Assembly: GCA_050743365.1 (NCBI GenBank)
Contig: JBOGFI010000166.1
Location: 1-15,046, forward strand
DNA from: JBOGFI01 sp050743365
Lineage (GTDB): Bacteria > Actinomycetota > Acidimicrobiia > IMCC26256 > JACDBD01
DNA length: 15,046 nt
Direction of reading: 5' to 3'
The translations under genes were made by a program, and so were the position numbers. A model generated the notes under the pieces. It was not told where the DNA came from and ran no database searches. It saw nothing but the letters and a program-made list of their open reading frames with translations. Below are positions 1 to 6,799 of the stretch, one piece after another (positions within the stretch are counted from its first letter, which is position 1; the number at the start of each line of letters is the position of its first letter).

Positions 1-1
1 G

Positions 2-673
2 GCCCGCACCCTGCCCGCCGCGCTGGCCGGGCTCGACCAGGCGGTGGTCGCCCTCCGCGAGCACCCCGAGTACGCCGGCCTGGAGCTCGACGCCGATGGA
101 GAGGCCGCCTTCGTGGCTGAGGCCGCCGCCCTCGTCGAGCAGTACTTCCGCCTCGAGGACCCGACCACGATCACCCCGATCGGGATCGAGCTGAAGCTCG
201 AGGTCGAGCTGGCCGGCATCCGCCTGCGAGGCGTGATCGACCGCCTCGAGCTCGACGCCGACGGCGAGCTCGTGGTCACCGACTACAAGACCGGGTCGGT
301 GCCTTCCGAGATGCACGAGAACGCCCGCCTCGCCGGTGTCCACATCTACGCGCTGCTCTGCGAGCGGATGCTCGGACGGCGCCCGTCACGGGTGCAGCTC
401 TACTTCCTGTCGAAGCCGGAGGCGATCATCGCCCGCCCCACCGAGCAGTCGGTCGCCGGCGTCGAGCGCAAGACCAACGCGGTGTGGGCGGCCATCGCCC
501 GAGCGTGCGAGCGCGACGACTTCCGGCCCAGTCCCGGCCCGCTGTGCGACTACTGCACGTTCAAGCCGTACTGCCCGGCCTACGGCGGCGATCCCCTCCA
601 GGCCGTCGAGCTGCGCGGCCCCGGCACCGCCGTGCCCGCCGAGCTGCCACTGGCGCCCGCCGCGACCGGCTGA
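2..673 (+). CDS. PD-(D/E)XK nuclease, RecB/Cas4-like family (5' truncated)
   Basis: The frame is open from the window edge to a TGA at 671-673, so the N-terminus is missing. The visible part has the nuclease core: a GVIDRLE strand followed by VVTDYKTG at about 271-294. These supply the Asp and the Glu/Asp-x-Lys metal-site residues of RecB-type nucleases. The C-terminus has three cysteines spaced C-x2-C-x5-C (codons at 544, 553 and 571). In AddB/Cas4-like enzymes such cysteines hold a 4Fe-4S cluster together with a fourth, N-terminal cysteine; here that residue would lie upstream of the window. Family knowledge suggests a single-strand or end-processing DNA exonuclease in repair. There is no CRISPR or cas neighbour, so a Cas4 role is not supported. 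The next gene starts 10 bases downstream on the same strand. Confidence 0.8.
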   Translation, partial: ARTLPAALAGLDQAVVALREHPEYAGLELDADGEAAFVAEAAALVEQYFRLEDPTTITPIGIELKLEVELAGIRLRGVIDRLELDADGELVVTDYKTGSVPSEMHENARLAGVHIYALLCERMLGRRPSRVQLYFLSKPEAIIARPTEQSVAGVERKTNAVWAAIARACERDDFRPSPGPLCDYCTFKPYCPAYGGDPLQAVELRGPGTAVPAELPLAPAATG

Positions 674-683
674 CGCCGCCGCC

Positions 684-1310
684 GTGAGCTCGCCGGCGCC
701 CGACCCGAAGCCGGGACGTCGCGTGTCGTGGCGCGAGCAATGGGCGCCGGGCTGGCCGCGCCGCGGCGTGGTCATGGCGCGGGTACGGGCGTTCGACGAC
801 CGGGTCGACGCCTGGGTCGAGCGGCACCGCGGCCCTCGTCTCGACCCGCTGTTCTTCGGCCTCTCGAGCGCAGCGGACCACGGGCTGCTGTGGATTGCGC
901 TCGGCGCGATCCGCTCGGCGCGATCCGGCGACCCCGCGCCGGCGCTGCGACTCGCCGCCGCGATGGGTGTCGAGTCGGCGCTCACCAACGGTCCCGTCAA
1001 AGCGTGCTTCCGGCGCATCCGTCCGCCTCACGACCCGGCGAGCCCACTCCCCTTCGGCCCACTCCCCTACGGGATGCACCGGCCTCGTACCAGCGCCTTC
1101 CCGTCGGGCCACGCCACCTCGGCGTTCACCGCCGCCACGCTCCTCTCGCGGGGCACGAGCGCGGGCCCGCTCTACTTCGGGCTCGCCGCGCTGGTGGCGT
1201 CGAGCCGCGTGTACGTGCGGATGCACCACCCGTCTGACGTGCTCGGCGGCGTCGCCCTCGGCCTCGTCTTCGGGCAGGTGCTCACGCGGCTCCTTGGACA
1301 CCTCGACTAG
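684..1310 (+). CDS. PAP2 superfamily phosphatase, membrane-associated
   Basis: This 208-residue protein carries the three signature motifs of acid phosphatase/PAP2 enzymes. They are K-x6-RP (K106 to R113-P114), PSGH (140-143, His 143 being the general acid) and SR-x5-H-x3-D (R175, nucleophile H181, D185). Hydrophobic stretches around 57-76, 145-172 and 186-204 suggest an integral membrane protein acting on a lipid phosphate such as phosphatidate or undecaprenyl diphosphate; the substrate cannot be read from sequence. The GTG at 684 follows the nuclease stop closely and was chosen as the most upstream start after it. GTG at 723 and ATG at 775 are alternatives, and none has a convincing ribosome binding site. 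It is probably co-transcribed with the upstream nuclease gene. Confidence 0.85.
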   Translation: MSSPAPDPKPGRRVSWREQWAPGWPRRGVVMARVRAFDDRVDAWVERHRGPRLDPLFFGLSSAADHGLLWIALGAIRSARSGDPAPALRLAAAMGVESALTNGPVKACFRRIRPPHDPASPLPFGPLPYGMHRPRTSAFPSGHATSAFTAATLLSRGTSAGPLYFGLAALVASSRVYVRMHHPSDVLGGVALGLVFGQVLTRLLGHLD

Positions 1311-1378
1311 GGCGGGGCTCCGGGGGGTACCGTGGAGGTCGGCGTCGTTTGCCTGTCCTCGCCCTCGGAGGTTCGCCC

Positions 1379-1966
1379 GTGCCCCGTGAGATCGCCGTCA
1401 CCTGGGATTACCGCTGTCCCTTCGCCCGCAACGGCCATGAGGCGGTGATCGCAGCCCTGCGTGACGGCGCCGACCTCGACGTTCGCTTCCTGGCGTTCTC
1501 GCTCGACCAAGCCCACGTCGAAGAGGGGGCGACCCCGGTTTGGGAGCGCCCGCTCGAGGAGCGAGGCTCGGGCGTGCTGTCCCTCGAGTGGGGATTGGCC
1601 GTGCGCGACTGCTTCGAGGACCGGTTCTTCGACTTCCACCTGGCGACCTTCGCGGCGCGTTTCGACGAGGGCCGCAAGATCGGCCACGAGGACGTGGTGC
1701 GCGACGTCGCCGCCGCGGTCGGCCTCGACGTCGACGCGGTCGCGGCCGAGGTCGGCAGCGGCCGTCCGCTGAAGACGCTCGAGGCCGAGCACACCGAGGC
1801 CGTCGACCGCTGGGCCGTCTTCGGCGTGCCCACGTTCATCGAGGGCGACGAGGCCGTGTTCATCCGGTTCATGGAACGGGGTCGCGTCGACGACCTCGAG
1901 CGCGCCCTCGACCTGATCGGCTGGGACCGCCTCAACGAGTTCAAGCGCACTCGCATCCCCCGGTAG
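1379..1966 (+). CDS. DsbA-like thioredoxin-fold protein with CxxA active site
   Basis: This 195-residue protein starts at GTG 1379, with GGAGG at 1367-1371 seven bases upstream. That ribosome binding site decides the start over an upstream TTG at 1349. The N-terminus reads WDYRCPFARNGHE: the active-site motif of the DsbA/FrnE family is present, but the second cysteine is replaced by alanine (C13-P-F-A16). A GVPTF motif near the C-terminus supplies the cis-proline loop expected of the thioredoxin fold. The middle is helical, as in the DsbA insertion domain. A single-cysteine site argues against classical disulfide formation. It suggests thiol-transferase, mycothiol-linked or isomerase-like chemistry, which is inference. 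There is no signal peptide, so it is probably cytoplasmic. The next gene begins 11 bases after the stop. Confidence 0.8.
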   Translation: MPREIAVTWDYRCPFARNGHEAVIAALRDGADLDVRFLAFSLDQAHVEEGATPVWERPLEERGSGVLSLEWGLAVRDCFEDRFFDFHLATFAARFDEGRKIGHEDVVRDVAAAVGLDVDAVAAEVGSGRPLKTLEAEHTEAVDRWAVFGVPTFIEGDEAVFIRFMERGRVDDLERALDLIGWDRLNEFKRTRIPR

Positions 1967-1977
1967 AGGCGCGGCTC

Positions 1978-3408
1978 ATGCGGATGAGCGACGCCGAGGC
2001 GGTGATGTGGGCGGTCGAGAAGGATCCAGCCCTCCGCTCCGATTTCATCAACGTCACGGTCCTCGACCGGCCGCCCGACGCAGCTCGGCTGCGCGCCACC
2101 GTGGAGACGGCACTCGCCGAGGTCCCCCGGCTCGCCCAGCGGGTGGTGTCGCCGCCGCTGCGGATCGCCCCGCCGGAATGGCGCGACGATCCCACGCTCG
2201 ACGTCGACTACCACCTGCGCCGGGTCGCGGCGCCAGCGCCCGGCGGGCTGCGGGAGCTGCTCGACCTGGCGGCGACCGTGGCCGCGGCGCCGTTCGACCG
2301 GTCCCGTCCACTGTGGGAGTTCACCGTCGTCGAGGGGCTGGAAGGCGGGCGGGCCGCGGTCCTCCAGAAGGTCCACCACACGATCATCGACGGCGTGGGC
2401 GGCGTGAAGCTGTCGCTGAGCCTGCTCGACCTCGAGCGCGACCCCGAGGCGGAGCCGACCGAGGTCGGCGAGCCGAGCACGGCGTGCCGAGTCGCCGACG
2501 AGGTCGCGCTCGAAGAGGCAGCTGCACGCGACGCCGACCCGATCGATCGCACCACGCCCGTCGACGTGGTGGTCGATGCCGTCCGCTACGCCATCGGGCA
2601 AAGGCTCGAACGGGCTCGCCGTCGCCTGGACTCGGCGGGAAGGCTGGTGACCCATCCCGACACACTCCCCCGGGGCGTCGCCGACGCCGTTGGGCTCCTC
2701 GGCTCCATCCGCCGGCAGGTGCTCGTGACACAACCGGCCCGATCGCAGCTGCTCAACCGCCGCTCGCTGGGCCGGCGTTTCGAGGCCGTGCAGGAGCCGC
2801 TGGCCGAGGCGAAGCGCGCCGCCGAGGGGCTCGGGGGGAGCGTCAACGACCTCTTCGTCACCGCGGTGGCGGGCGCGCTCGGCACCTACCACGAGCGGAT
2901 GGGGGCGCCGTGCGACGAGCTCCGCATGGCCATGCCGGTGAACCTGCGCGCCGGCGGTGAGGGCGCAGCCGGGAACAACTTCGCGCCGAGCCGCATCCTC
3001 GTGCCGACGTCGCCCAAGGACCCGGCGGCCCGGTTCGCTGCCGTGCACGAACGGCTCGCCGGCGTACGCGACGACCCGGGGCTGACCGCGACCTGGTCGA
3101 TGGCGTCGCTGGTCGCCCCCCTGCCGACGTCGTTGCTGGTCACCCTGGCCCGCTCGCAGGCCCGCACGATCGACTTCGTCGCGTCGAACCTACGCGGCAG
3201 CCCCGTGGACCTGTACCTGGCCGGCGCCCGCATCGAGGCGAACTTCCCCATGGGCCCCCGTGCCGGCTGCCCGGTGAACGTCACGCTGCTCAGCTACAAG
3301 GACTCACTCGACATGGGCCTCAACCTCGACCCGGCCGCGGTGAGCGACGCGCCCGCGCTCGTGGGGTGCCTCGAGGAGTCGTTCACCGCCCTCCTCGACG
3401 CCGCGTGA
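1978..3408 (+). CDS. Wax ester synthase / diacylglycerol acyltransferase (WS/DGAT)
   Basis: This 476-residue protein is the usual length for bacterial WS/DGATs. The acyltransferase motif HHxxxDG is intact as HHTIIDG at residues 133-139, after the PLWEF strand typical of the family. The second half has the NDLFVTAVAGAL and MAMPVNLR segments and a C-terminal DUF1298-like region. Family knowledge: it transfers an acyl group from acyl-CoA to a fatty alcohol or diacylglycerol, making wax esters or triacylglycerol for storage at the inner membrane and lipid bodies. The start ATG at 1978 has AGAGG at 1965-1969, overlapping the stop codon of the upstream DsbA-like gene, so translation is likely coupled. 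A second ATG at 1984 is possible. Confidence 0.92.
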   Translation: MRMSDAEAVMWAVEKDPALRSDFINVTVLDRPPDAARLRATVETALAEVPRLAQRVVSPPLRIAPPEWRDDPTLDVDYHLRRVAAPAPGGLRELLDLAATVAAAPFDRSRPLWEFTVVEGLEGGRAAVLQKVHHTIIDGVGGVKLSLSLLDLERDPEAEPTEVGEPSTACRVADEVALEEAAARDADPIDRTTPVDVVVDAVRYAIGQRLERARRRLDSAGRLVTHPDTLPRGVADAVGLLGSIRRQVLVTQPARSQLLNRRSLGRRFEAVQEPLAEAKRAAEGLGGSVNDLFVTAVAGALGTYHERMGAPCDELRMAMPVNLRAGGEGAAGNNFAPSRILVPTSPKDPAARFAAVHERLAGVRDDPGLTATWSMASLVAPLPTSLLVTLARSQARTIDFVASNLRGSPVDLYLAGARIEANFPMGPRAGCPVNVTLLSYKDSLDMGLNLDPAAVSDAPALVGCLEESFTALLDAA

Positions 3409-3420
3409 TAGGCCGCGGCA

Positions 3421-3521
3421 GGAAGGCCTGCCAGCCCGAAGCTCGTCGCCGGAATTGCGCGGGAGCGGCGAGCGACCCGAAGGGCGGCGGCAGGTAACCT
3501 GCCGCCGAGCGAGCGCGACCC
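3421..3521 (+). repeat. Structured repeat element, copy A (about 100 bp)
   Basis: This copy begins GGAAGGCCTGCCAGCCCG and ends GAGCGAGCGCGACC. It matches the reverse complement of 3929-4030 along its full length, with about ten differences in the first 60 bases and identical outer and inner ends. Near its inner end is a hairpin with 10-base arms (3485-3494 and 3498-3507) and a TAA loop. The stem sequence differs from that of the other copies, yet pairing is complete. A second small hairpin (GGCAGG/CCTGCC, 3417-3432) overlaps its outer end. It lies between the convergent WS/DGAT gene and the small minus-strand gene, so it could also act as a bidirectional terminator. Confidence 0.8.
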
Positions 3522-3525
3522 GGGG

Positions 3526-3903
3526 TTATGGCGCCGAGCGCCCGACGGGCGGGAGCTCGGCGAAGGCGTCGGCCCACTCATCGAAGCCCGGGTCGAGCCA
3601 GGCGCGGTGCGAGCAACCGGCGGCAAGGTCACTCACGTAGACGTGCAGGGTCGGTGCCTCCTCGGCCAGCTCGATCAGCTCGGCGGAGCGGTCGTGCGCG
3701 ACCGCGGCGGTGAGGAGGTCGACGAACGCGACCGCGGCCAGCACCCGACTCCGGCACGAGGGGCACGCCGACACCGTGGCGGGGTCGAGTCCCCCGGTGA
3801 GCTCGAGTAGCAGCGACGCCGCGGCTGAGTCGAGCACGACGCGGCTGCCGTCGTCGTCGACGACGGCGAGGGCCCCGTCCGGGGGACGACGGGCTGGCGC
3901 CAT
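3526..3903 (-). CDS. Small protein of unknown function with CPSC motif
   Basis: I do not recognise this 125-residue protein. It starts at ATG 3903 and ends at TAA 3526. It has an N-terminal beta-rich segment (ALAVVDDDGSRVVLDSAAAS), then a CPSCRSR motif around residues 47-53 that could bind metal or be redox active. A long hydrophobic-to-acidic helical stretch and a final acidic, tryptophan-containing tail follow. There is no signal peptide or membrane helix. The start lacks a clear ribosome binding site; a weak TAGGTT box a few bases upstream would be compatible with leaderless expression, which is inference. The gene is notable for its setting: it is enclosed by two inward-facing copies of a repeat of about 100 bp, one ending 5 bases from its stop and the other 26 bases from its start. 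Confidence 0.6.
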   Translation of the reverse strand: MAPARRPPDGALAVVDDDGSRVVLDSAAASLLLELTGGLDPATVSACPSCRSRVLAAVAFVDLLTAAVAHDRSAELIELAEEAPTLHVYVSDLAAGCSHRAWLDPGFDEWADAFAELPPVGRSAP

Positions 3904-3928
3904 GGTCCCGAACCTAGCGCCCTTACCT

Positions 3929-4030
3929 GGTCGCGCTCGCTCGGGCGCCGGGATACCCGGCGCCCGCCCTCCGGGCCGCTCGCCGCTCCCGCACAATCCT
4001 GGCGGCAAGTCACGGGCTGGCAGGCCTTCC
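3929..4030 (-). repeat. Structured repeat element, copy B (about 100 bp, inverted relative to copy A)
   Basis: Read on the minus strand, it starts GGAAGGCCTGCCAGCCCG and ends GAGCGAGCGCGACC, as copy A does. Its hairpin has 11-base arms (3942-3952 and 3956-3966) around a three-base loop. Aligned with copy A, the stem carries several base changes on both arms that preserve pairing. Copies A and B face inward around the gene at 3526-3903. The element has no ORF of its own. Confidence 0.8.
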
Positions 4031-4036
4031 CCTCTG

Positions 4037-4075
4037 GGTCGCGCTCGCTCGGGCGCCGGGATACCCGGCGCCCGC
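4037..4075 (-). repeat. Structured repeat element, partial copy C (hairpin end only)
   Basis: These 39 bases are identical to 3929-3967, the hairpin end of copy B, in the same orientation and separated from copy B's outer end by 6 bases. The stem arms are 4050-4060 and 4064-4074. The outer 60 bases of the element are absent. The repeat ends 15 bases before the GTG start of the next gene, so it forms part of that gene's leader or promoter. Confidence 0.8.
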
Positions 4076-4090
4076 TTAGGGTGGGCGGCC

Positions 4091-5053
4091 GTGCGGGCGG
4101 TGACGGTGGGCGACGGCGGGAGGCTGGAGTGGAGCGAGCGCCCGGACCCCGAGCCGGGCACCGGCGAGGTGCTGGTGGCGGTGCGGGCGGCCGGCGTCAA
4201 CGGAGCCGACATGCTCCAGCGGCACGGCCTGTACCGGGCCCCGCCGGGCAGCCCGCCCGATGTCCCGGGCCTGGAGCTGGCCGGCGAGGTCGTCGCGACC
4301 GGCCCGGCCGCGGAGCGGTTCGGCCCCGGCGGCCGGGTAATGGCGGTGGTCGGCGGGGGTGGCCAGGCGGAGCTGGCCGTCGTCCACGAGCGGGCGGCGC
4401 TCCCCGTGCCCGACGGCCTCGCCTGGGAGCAGGCGGGCGGGTTCCCCGAGGTGTTCACCACGGCCCACGACGCGCTGTTCACGCAGTGCGGCCTGGCGAT
4501 GGGTGAGCACGTCCTCGTACACGGCGCCGCCGGCGGCGTCGGGATCGCGGCCGTGCAGCTCGCAGCGGCCACGGGCGCCCGCGTCACGGCCACGGTGCGC
4601 AACCCCGACCTGCGGGCGGGCGTCGAGGCCATCGGCTCGCGTGCTGGGTCGTGCGAGTCGGTCGCGCCCGACGAGTTCACGGAGCTCGGCCCCTTCGACG
4701 TGGTACTGGAGCTGGTGGGCGCGCCCAACATGGGCGCCAACCTCGACGCGTTGGCGACGGGCGGCCGGATCGCGGTCATCGGAGTGGGCGCCGGAGCGAA
4801 CGCGGAAGTCAACCTGCTCGCGCTCATGGGCAAGCGCGGCCGCATCCACGGCTCGACACTGCGGGCCCGCCCGCTGGAGCAGAAGGCCGAGTGCGCGCGG
4901 CGGGTGGAAGCGCACGTGCTGCCGCTGCTGCGCGAGGGGCGGGTGCAGGTCCCCGTCGACGTGACCTATCCGATGGCCGACGCCGAGGCCGGCTACGACC
5001 GGTTCGCTGCCGGCGGGAAGCTCGGCAAGGTGGTGCTGCTGGCCGGGGCGTAG
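4091..5053 (+). CDS. NAD(P)H:quinone oxidoreductase, PIG3-like, zinc-free MDR family
   Basis: This 320-residue protein is the normal length for the family. It is a medium-chain dehydrogenase/reductase without zinc ligands. The N-terminal catalytic domain has GVNGADMLQRHGLY and DVPGLELAGEV, typical of the PIG3/quinone oxidoreductase branch. The Rossmann domain has the nucleotide-binding motif GAAGGVG at 145-151. Family knowledge: NADPH-dependent reduction of quinones or other enones in the cytoplasm. The start chosen is GTG 4091, with an AGGG at 4078-4081. No upstream alternative is sensible, because the preceding DNA is the hairpin repeat (copy C). A DUF3644-like gene starts 36 bases after the stop and may be co-transcribed. 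Confidence 0.88.
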   Translation: MRAVTVGDGGRLEWSERPDPEPGTGEVLVAVRAAGVNGADMLQRHGLYRAPPGSPPDVPGLELAGEVVATGPAAERFGPGGRVMAVVGGGGQAELAVVHERAALPVPDGLAWEQAGGFPEVFTTAHDALFTQCGLAMGEHVLVHGAAGGVGIAAVQLAAATGARVTATVRNPDLRAGVEAIGSRAGSCESVAPDEFTELGPFDVVLELVGAPNMGANLDALATGGRIAVIGVGAGANAEVNLLALMGKRGRIHGSTLRARPLEQKAECARRVEAHVLPLLREGRVQVPVDVTYPMADAEAGYDRFAAGGKLGKVVLLAGA

Positions 5054-5089
5054 GCTTCGGGGCCGGTCCCCGAGCAAGGCGCGCCCACG

Positions 5090-6100
5090 GTGCCCACCAC
5101 GAAGTGGCTGGACGAGGTCGAGGCCTCGAAGCACGAGGCCGTGCAGGCGGTCGACCTGTACGACCGCCCCGCCCGGCAGCGCAGTGTCGCGAGCTTCCTC
5201 CTGCACATGCACCGGGCCTGGCTCCACCTCCTCCGGGCGCGGCTCGAGCGCGACGGCCGCGACGAGGCGCGCAAGTGGGACCTCGACCGCTGCATCGAGG
5301 AGCGCTGGCGCGCCGGAGACCCCGCCCGCCGGAACCTGGAGCTCACGATCGCGCTGCGCGAGCGGATGCAGCACCGCGACGAGGAGGCCGTCGCCGTCGC
5401 CAGCAGCGGCTACGTGCAGGCCCTGCTCCTCAACTACGAGGAGGAGCTCACGTCGACGTTCGGGGCGGAGCACAGCCTCGGCGACGATCTGCGCTTCCCG
5501 GTGTTCGTCGCCACGTTCACCCCCGACGGCGTCGACCGCATGATGCGGGCGCAGGAGTCGCTCCCCAAGGAGCTGGCGCAGCTCCTGTCCGACGCCGGCG
5601 ACGAAGCCCGGGAGACCGACCCACGCTTCGAGTTCCGGCTGCATCTGGTGCCCAAGCAGGGCCCGAGGGCCGACGACGACGTCTCGCTCACGTTCCTGCG
5701 CGAGGAGGATCTCAGCGACGACCAGCGGGAGACGCTGGCCGGGCTCGACACCAGCGGCATGGTGATCGTGCGGGAGCGGCACCGCCCAGTGTCGAACGTC
5801 GACAAGATGAAGCCGGGCGAGGCCGCCCGCAGGATCGAGCAGGCGATCCCCTTCCGGTTCAGCCTCTACTACCACTTCATCCTGGCGTGGAAGCGCCTCG
5901 GGGTGCGGCCCGACGGCGGTGCCAAGTTCCCCGAACGCACCGACGAGCGCTACTGCGTCTACGACGCTGCCCACCACGACTACCTCTATACGGACGCGTT
6001 CGTGGACCTCATCGTCGAGCGGATCGCCACCACCGAGGGGTTCGAGGAGTTCTTCGGCTTCCCGCCCCAGCCGAAGGTGGAGCACGTCAGCCGATCGTGA
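5090..6100 (+). CDS. DUF3644-like protein with possible HEPN-type R-x4-H motif
   Basis: This 336-residue protein starts at GTG 5090. Its first 130 residues are helical and match, from memory, the DUF3644 pattern: an N-terminal helix pair (HMHRAWLHLLRARLERD), then NLELTIALRERMQHR and a LLLNYEEELTSTFG segment. R90 and H95 form R-x4-H, the spacing of the catalytic motif in HEPN ribonuclease domains. The C-terminal third (about 270-325) ends with a YCVYDAAHHDYLYT stretch and looks like a second conserved block. No function is established from this sequence. A role as an RNase-like toxin or in stress or phage response is inference only, and no antitoxin-like partner is adjacent. Its last 14 bases overlap the convergent lipoprotein gene. 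Confidence 0.65.
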   Translation: MPTTKWLDEVEASKHEAVQAVDLYDRPARQRSVASFLLHMHRAWLHLLRARLERDGRDEARKWDLDRCIEERWRAGDPARRNLELTIALRERMQHRDEEAVAVASSGYVQALLLNYEEELTSTFGAEHSLGDDLRFPVFVATFTPDGVDRMMRAQESLPKELAQLLSDAGDEARETDPRFEFRLHLVPKQGPRADDDVSLTFLREEDLSDDQRETLAGLDTSGMVIVRERHRPVSNVDKMKPGEAARRIEQAIPFRFSLYYHFILAWKRLGVRPDGGAKFPERTDERYCVYDAAHHDYLYTDAFVDLIVERIATTEGFEEFFGFPPQPKVEHVSRS

Positions 6101-6704
6101 CGACCATCCGAGGCGGCGCCGACGCGGCGTCGATCGTGAACGGTCGCTCGGAGTCGAGGCCGAGCACCCACTGCGTCACGCCCTCGCGTCCCTGCACGAT
6201 GCGAGCCTCGCTCAGGTGGTTCAGGCCTGACGGGTCGATCGACTCCCGTCCGGTGTAGGTCGGCTCGCCGTCGGGGTCGTTCTCGGGATCGGTGACCTCG
6301 ACGAGGAGGGTCTTCGCCAGCTCCACCACCAGGTAGGCCTCGCCGCCCACGTCGATCTCGTCGGCGGAGGTGAAGTCACGGAACGGTCCGGGCTGGTACT
6401 CGACCGCGTAGCCCGGGGGCAGATCGGTGGCGCCGGAGCGGAACTGGAAGACGACCTGGTCGGCGCAGTCGTCGAGCCGGAAGACCTCGGTCTCGACCAG
6501 GAACACCGCGTCGGGCCCGGCGCGAGTGCGGCGGGCAACGGTGGAGCCGCGCGGGAGGCACTCGCCGCCCGGCGAGGTCGCCTCCGTGGACGGCGGCGGC
6601 CGCTCCTCCGTCCTGTTTTCGGCGGCGCCCTCACCGTTGCCGTCGCTGCACGCCGTCCCGACGAGCGCGACCGCGAGCGCCAGGCACCGGAGCGCGAGCG
6701 GCAT
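6087..6704 (-). CDS. AMIN-like domain lipoprotein
   Basis: This 205-residue protein starts at ATG 6704. It opens with a charged, hydrophobic signal segment (MPLALRCLALAVALVGTAC) and a cysteine at 19 that would be lipidated; the residue at -3 is Gly, so the lipobox is imperfect. A Pro/Glu/Ser-rich linker (about 20-50) leads to a beta-rich domain, with DQVVFQFRSG, then LPPGYAVEYQPGP, then a final SGLNHLSEARIVQG strand set. This matches the actinobacterial AMIN-like domain, thought to bind envelope glycans. It is expected on the outer face of the membrane; the exact ligand is unknown. It is divergent from the LLM gene and convergent, with a 14-base overlap, with the DUF3644-like gene. A TACCCT box ending 6 bases before the ATG could give a leaderless transcript. 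Confidence 0.75.
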   Translation of the reverse strand: MPLALRCLALAVALVGTACSDGNGEGAAENRTEERPPPSTEATSPGGECLPRGSTVARRTRAGPDAVFLVETEVFRLDDCADQVVFQFRSGATDLPPGYAVEYQPGPFRDFTSADEIDVGGEAYLVVELAKTLLVEVTDPENDPDGEPTYTGRESIDPSGLNHLSEARIVQGREGVTQWVLGLDSERPFTIDAASAPPRMVVTIG

Positions 6705-6739
6705 GGCGTCAGGGTATCGAGCACTACGATCCCGGCACG

Positions 6740-6799
6740 ATGGGCTGCGGCGGCGGCCTCGGCCTCGGCACCGGCACGATCAGCGAGAGGCTCCCATGA
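6740..6799 (+). CDS. Possible 19-residue leader peptide (upstream ORF)
   Basis: A short ORF encodes MGCGGGLGLGTGTISERLP. It ends at TGA 6797-6799, sharing ATGA with the start codon of the oxidoreductase gene at 6796. A TACGAT box at 6725-6730 lies 9 bases before its ATG, and no ribosome binding site is visible, so leaderless translation is conceivable. The GAGAGG within its last codons serves the next gene. The coding potential of so short an ORF cannot be judged by eye, and the Gly-rich composition could be chance in GC-rich DNA. Confidence 0.25.
   Translation: MGCGGGLGLGTGTISERLP

Noticed and set aside
2..673. Cas4 assignment for the RecB-like nuclease
   Set aside because: The cysteine pattern and nuclease motif fit, but no CRISPR or cas gene is near and the N-terminus is missing. 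The general RecB-family call is safer.
1408..3048. 546-codon minus-strand open frame antisense to the DsbA-like and WS/DGAT genes
   Set aside because: Its Arg/Ser/Pro-rich product has no recognisable domain, and both plus-strand genes beneath it have intact family motifs. It is a shadow frame of high-GC coding DNA.
3929..4075. CRISPR-like array from the two identical 39-base repeats
   Set aside because: There are only two identical direct copies, no cas genes, and the 'spacer' is itself part of a longer repeat that matches copy A.
3904..4845. Upstream extension of the small minus-strand gene to 4845
   Set aside because: The extra N-terminal part is antisense to the quinone oxidoreductase and runs through the repeats. 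The ATG at 3903 gives a compact protein.
4076..6085. 669-codon minus-strand open frame across the quinone oxidoreductase and DUF3644-like genes
   Set aside because: It spans two recognisable plus-strand genes and their gap, and it resembles the reverse-frame His/Leu/Arg/Gly-rich shadows seen elsewhere in the window.
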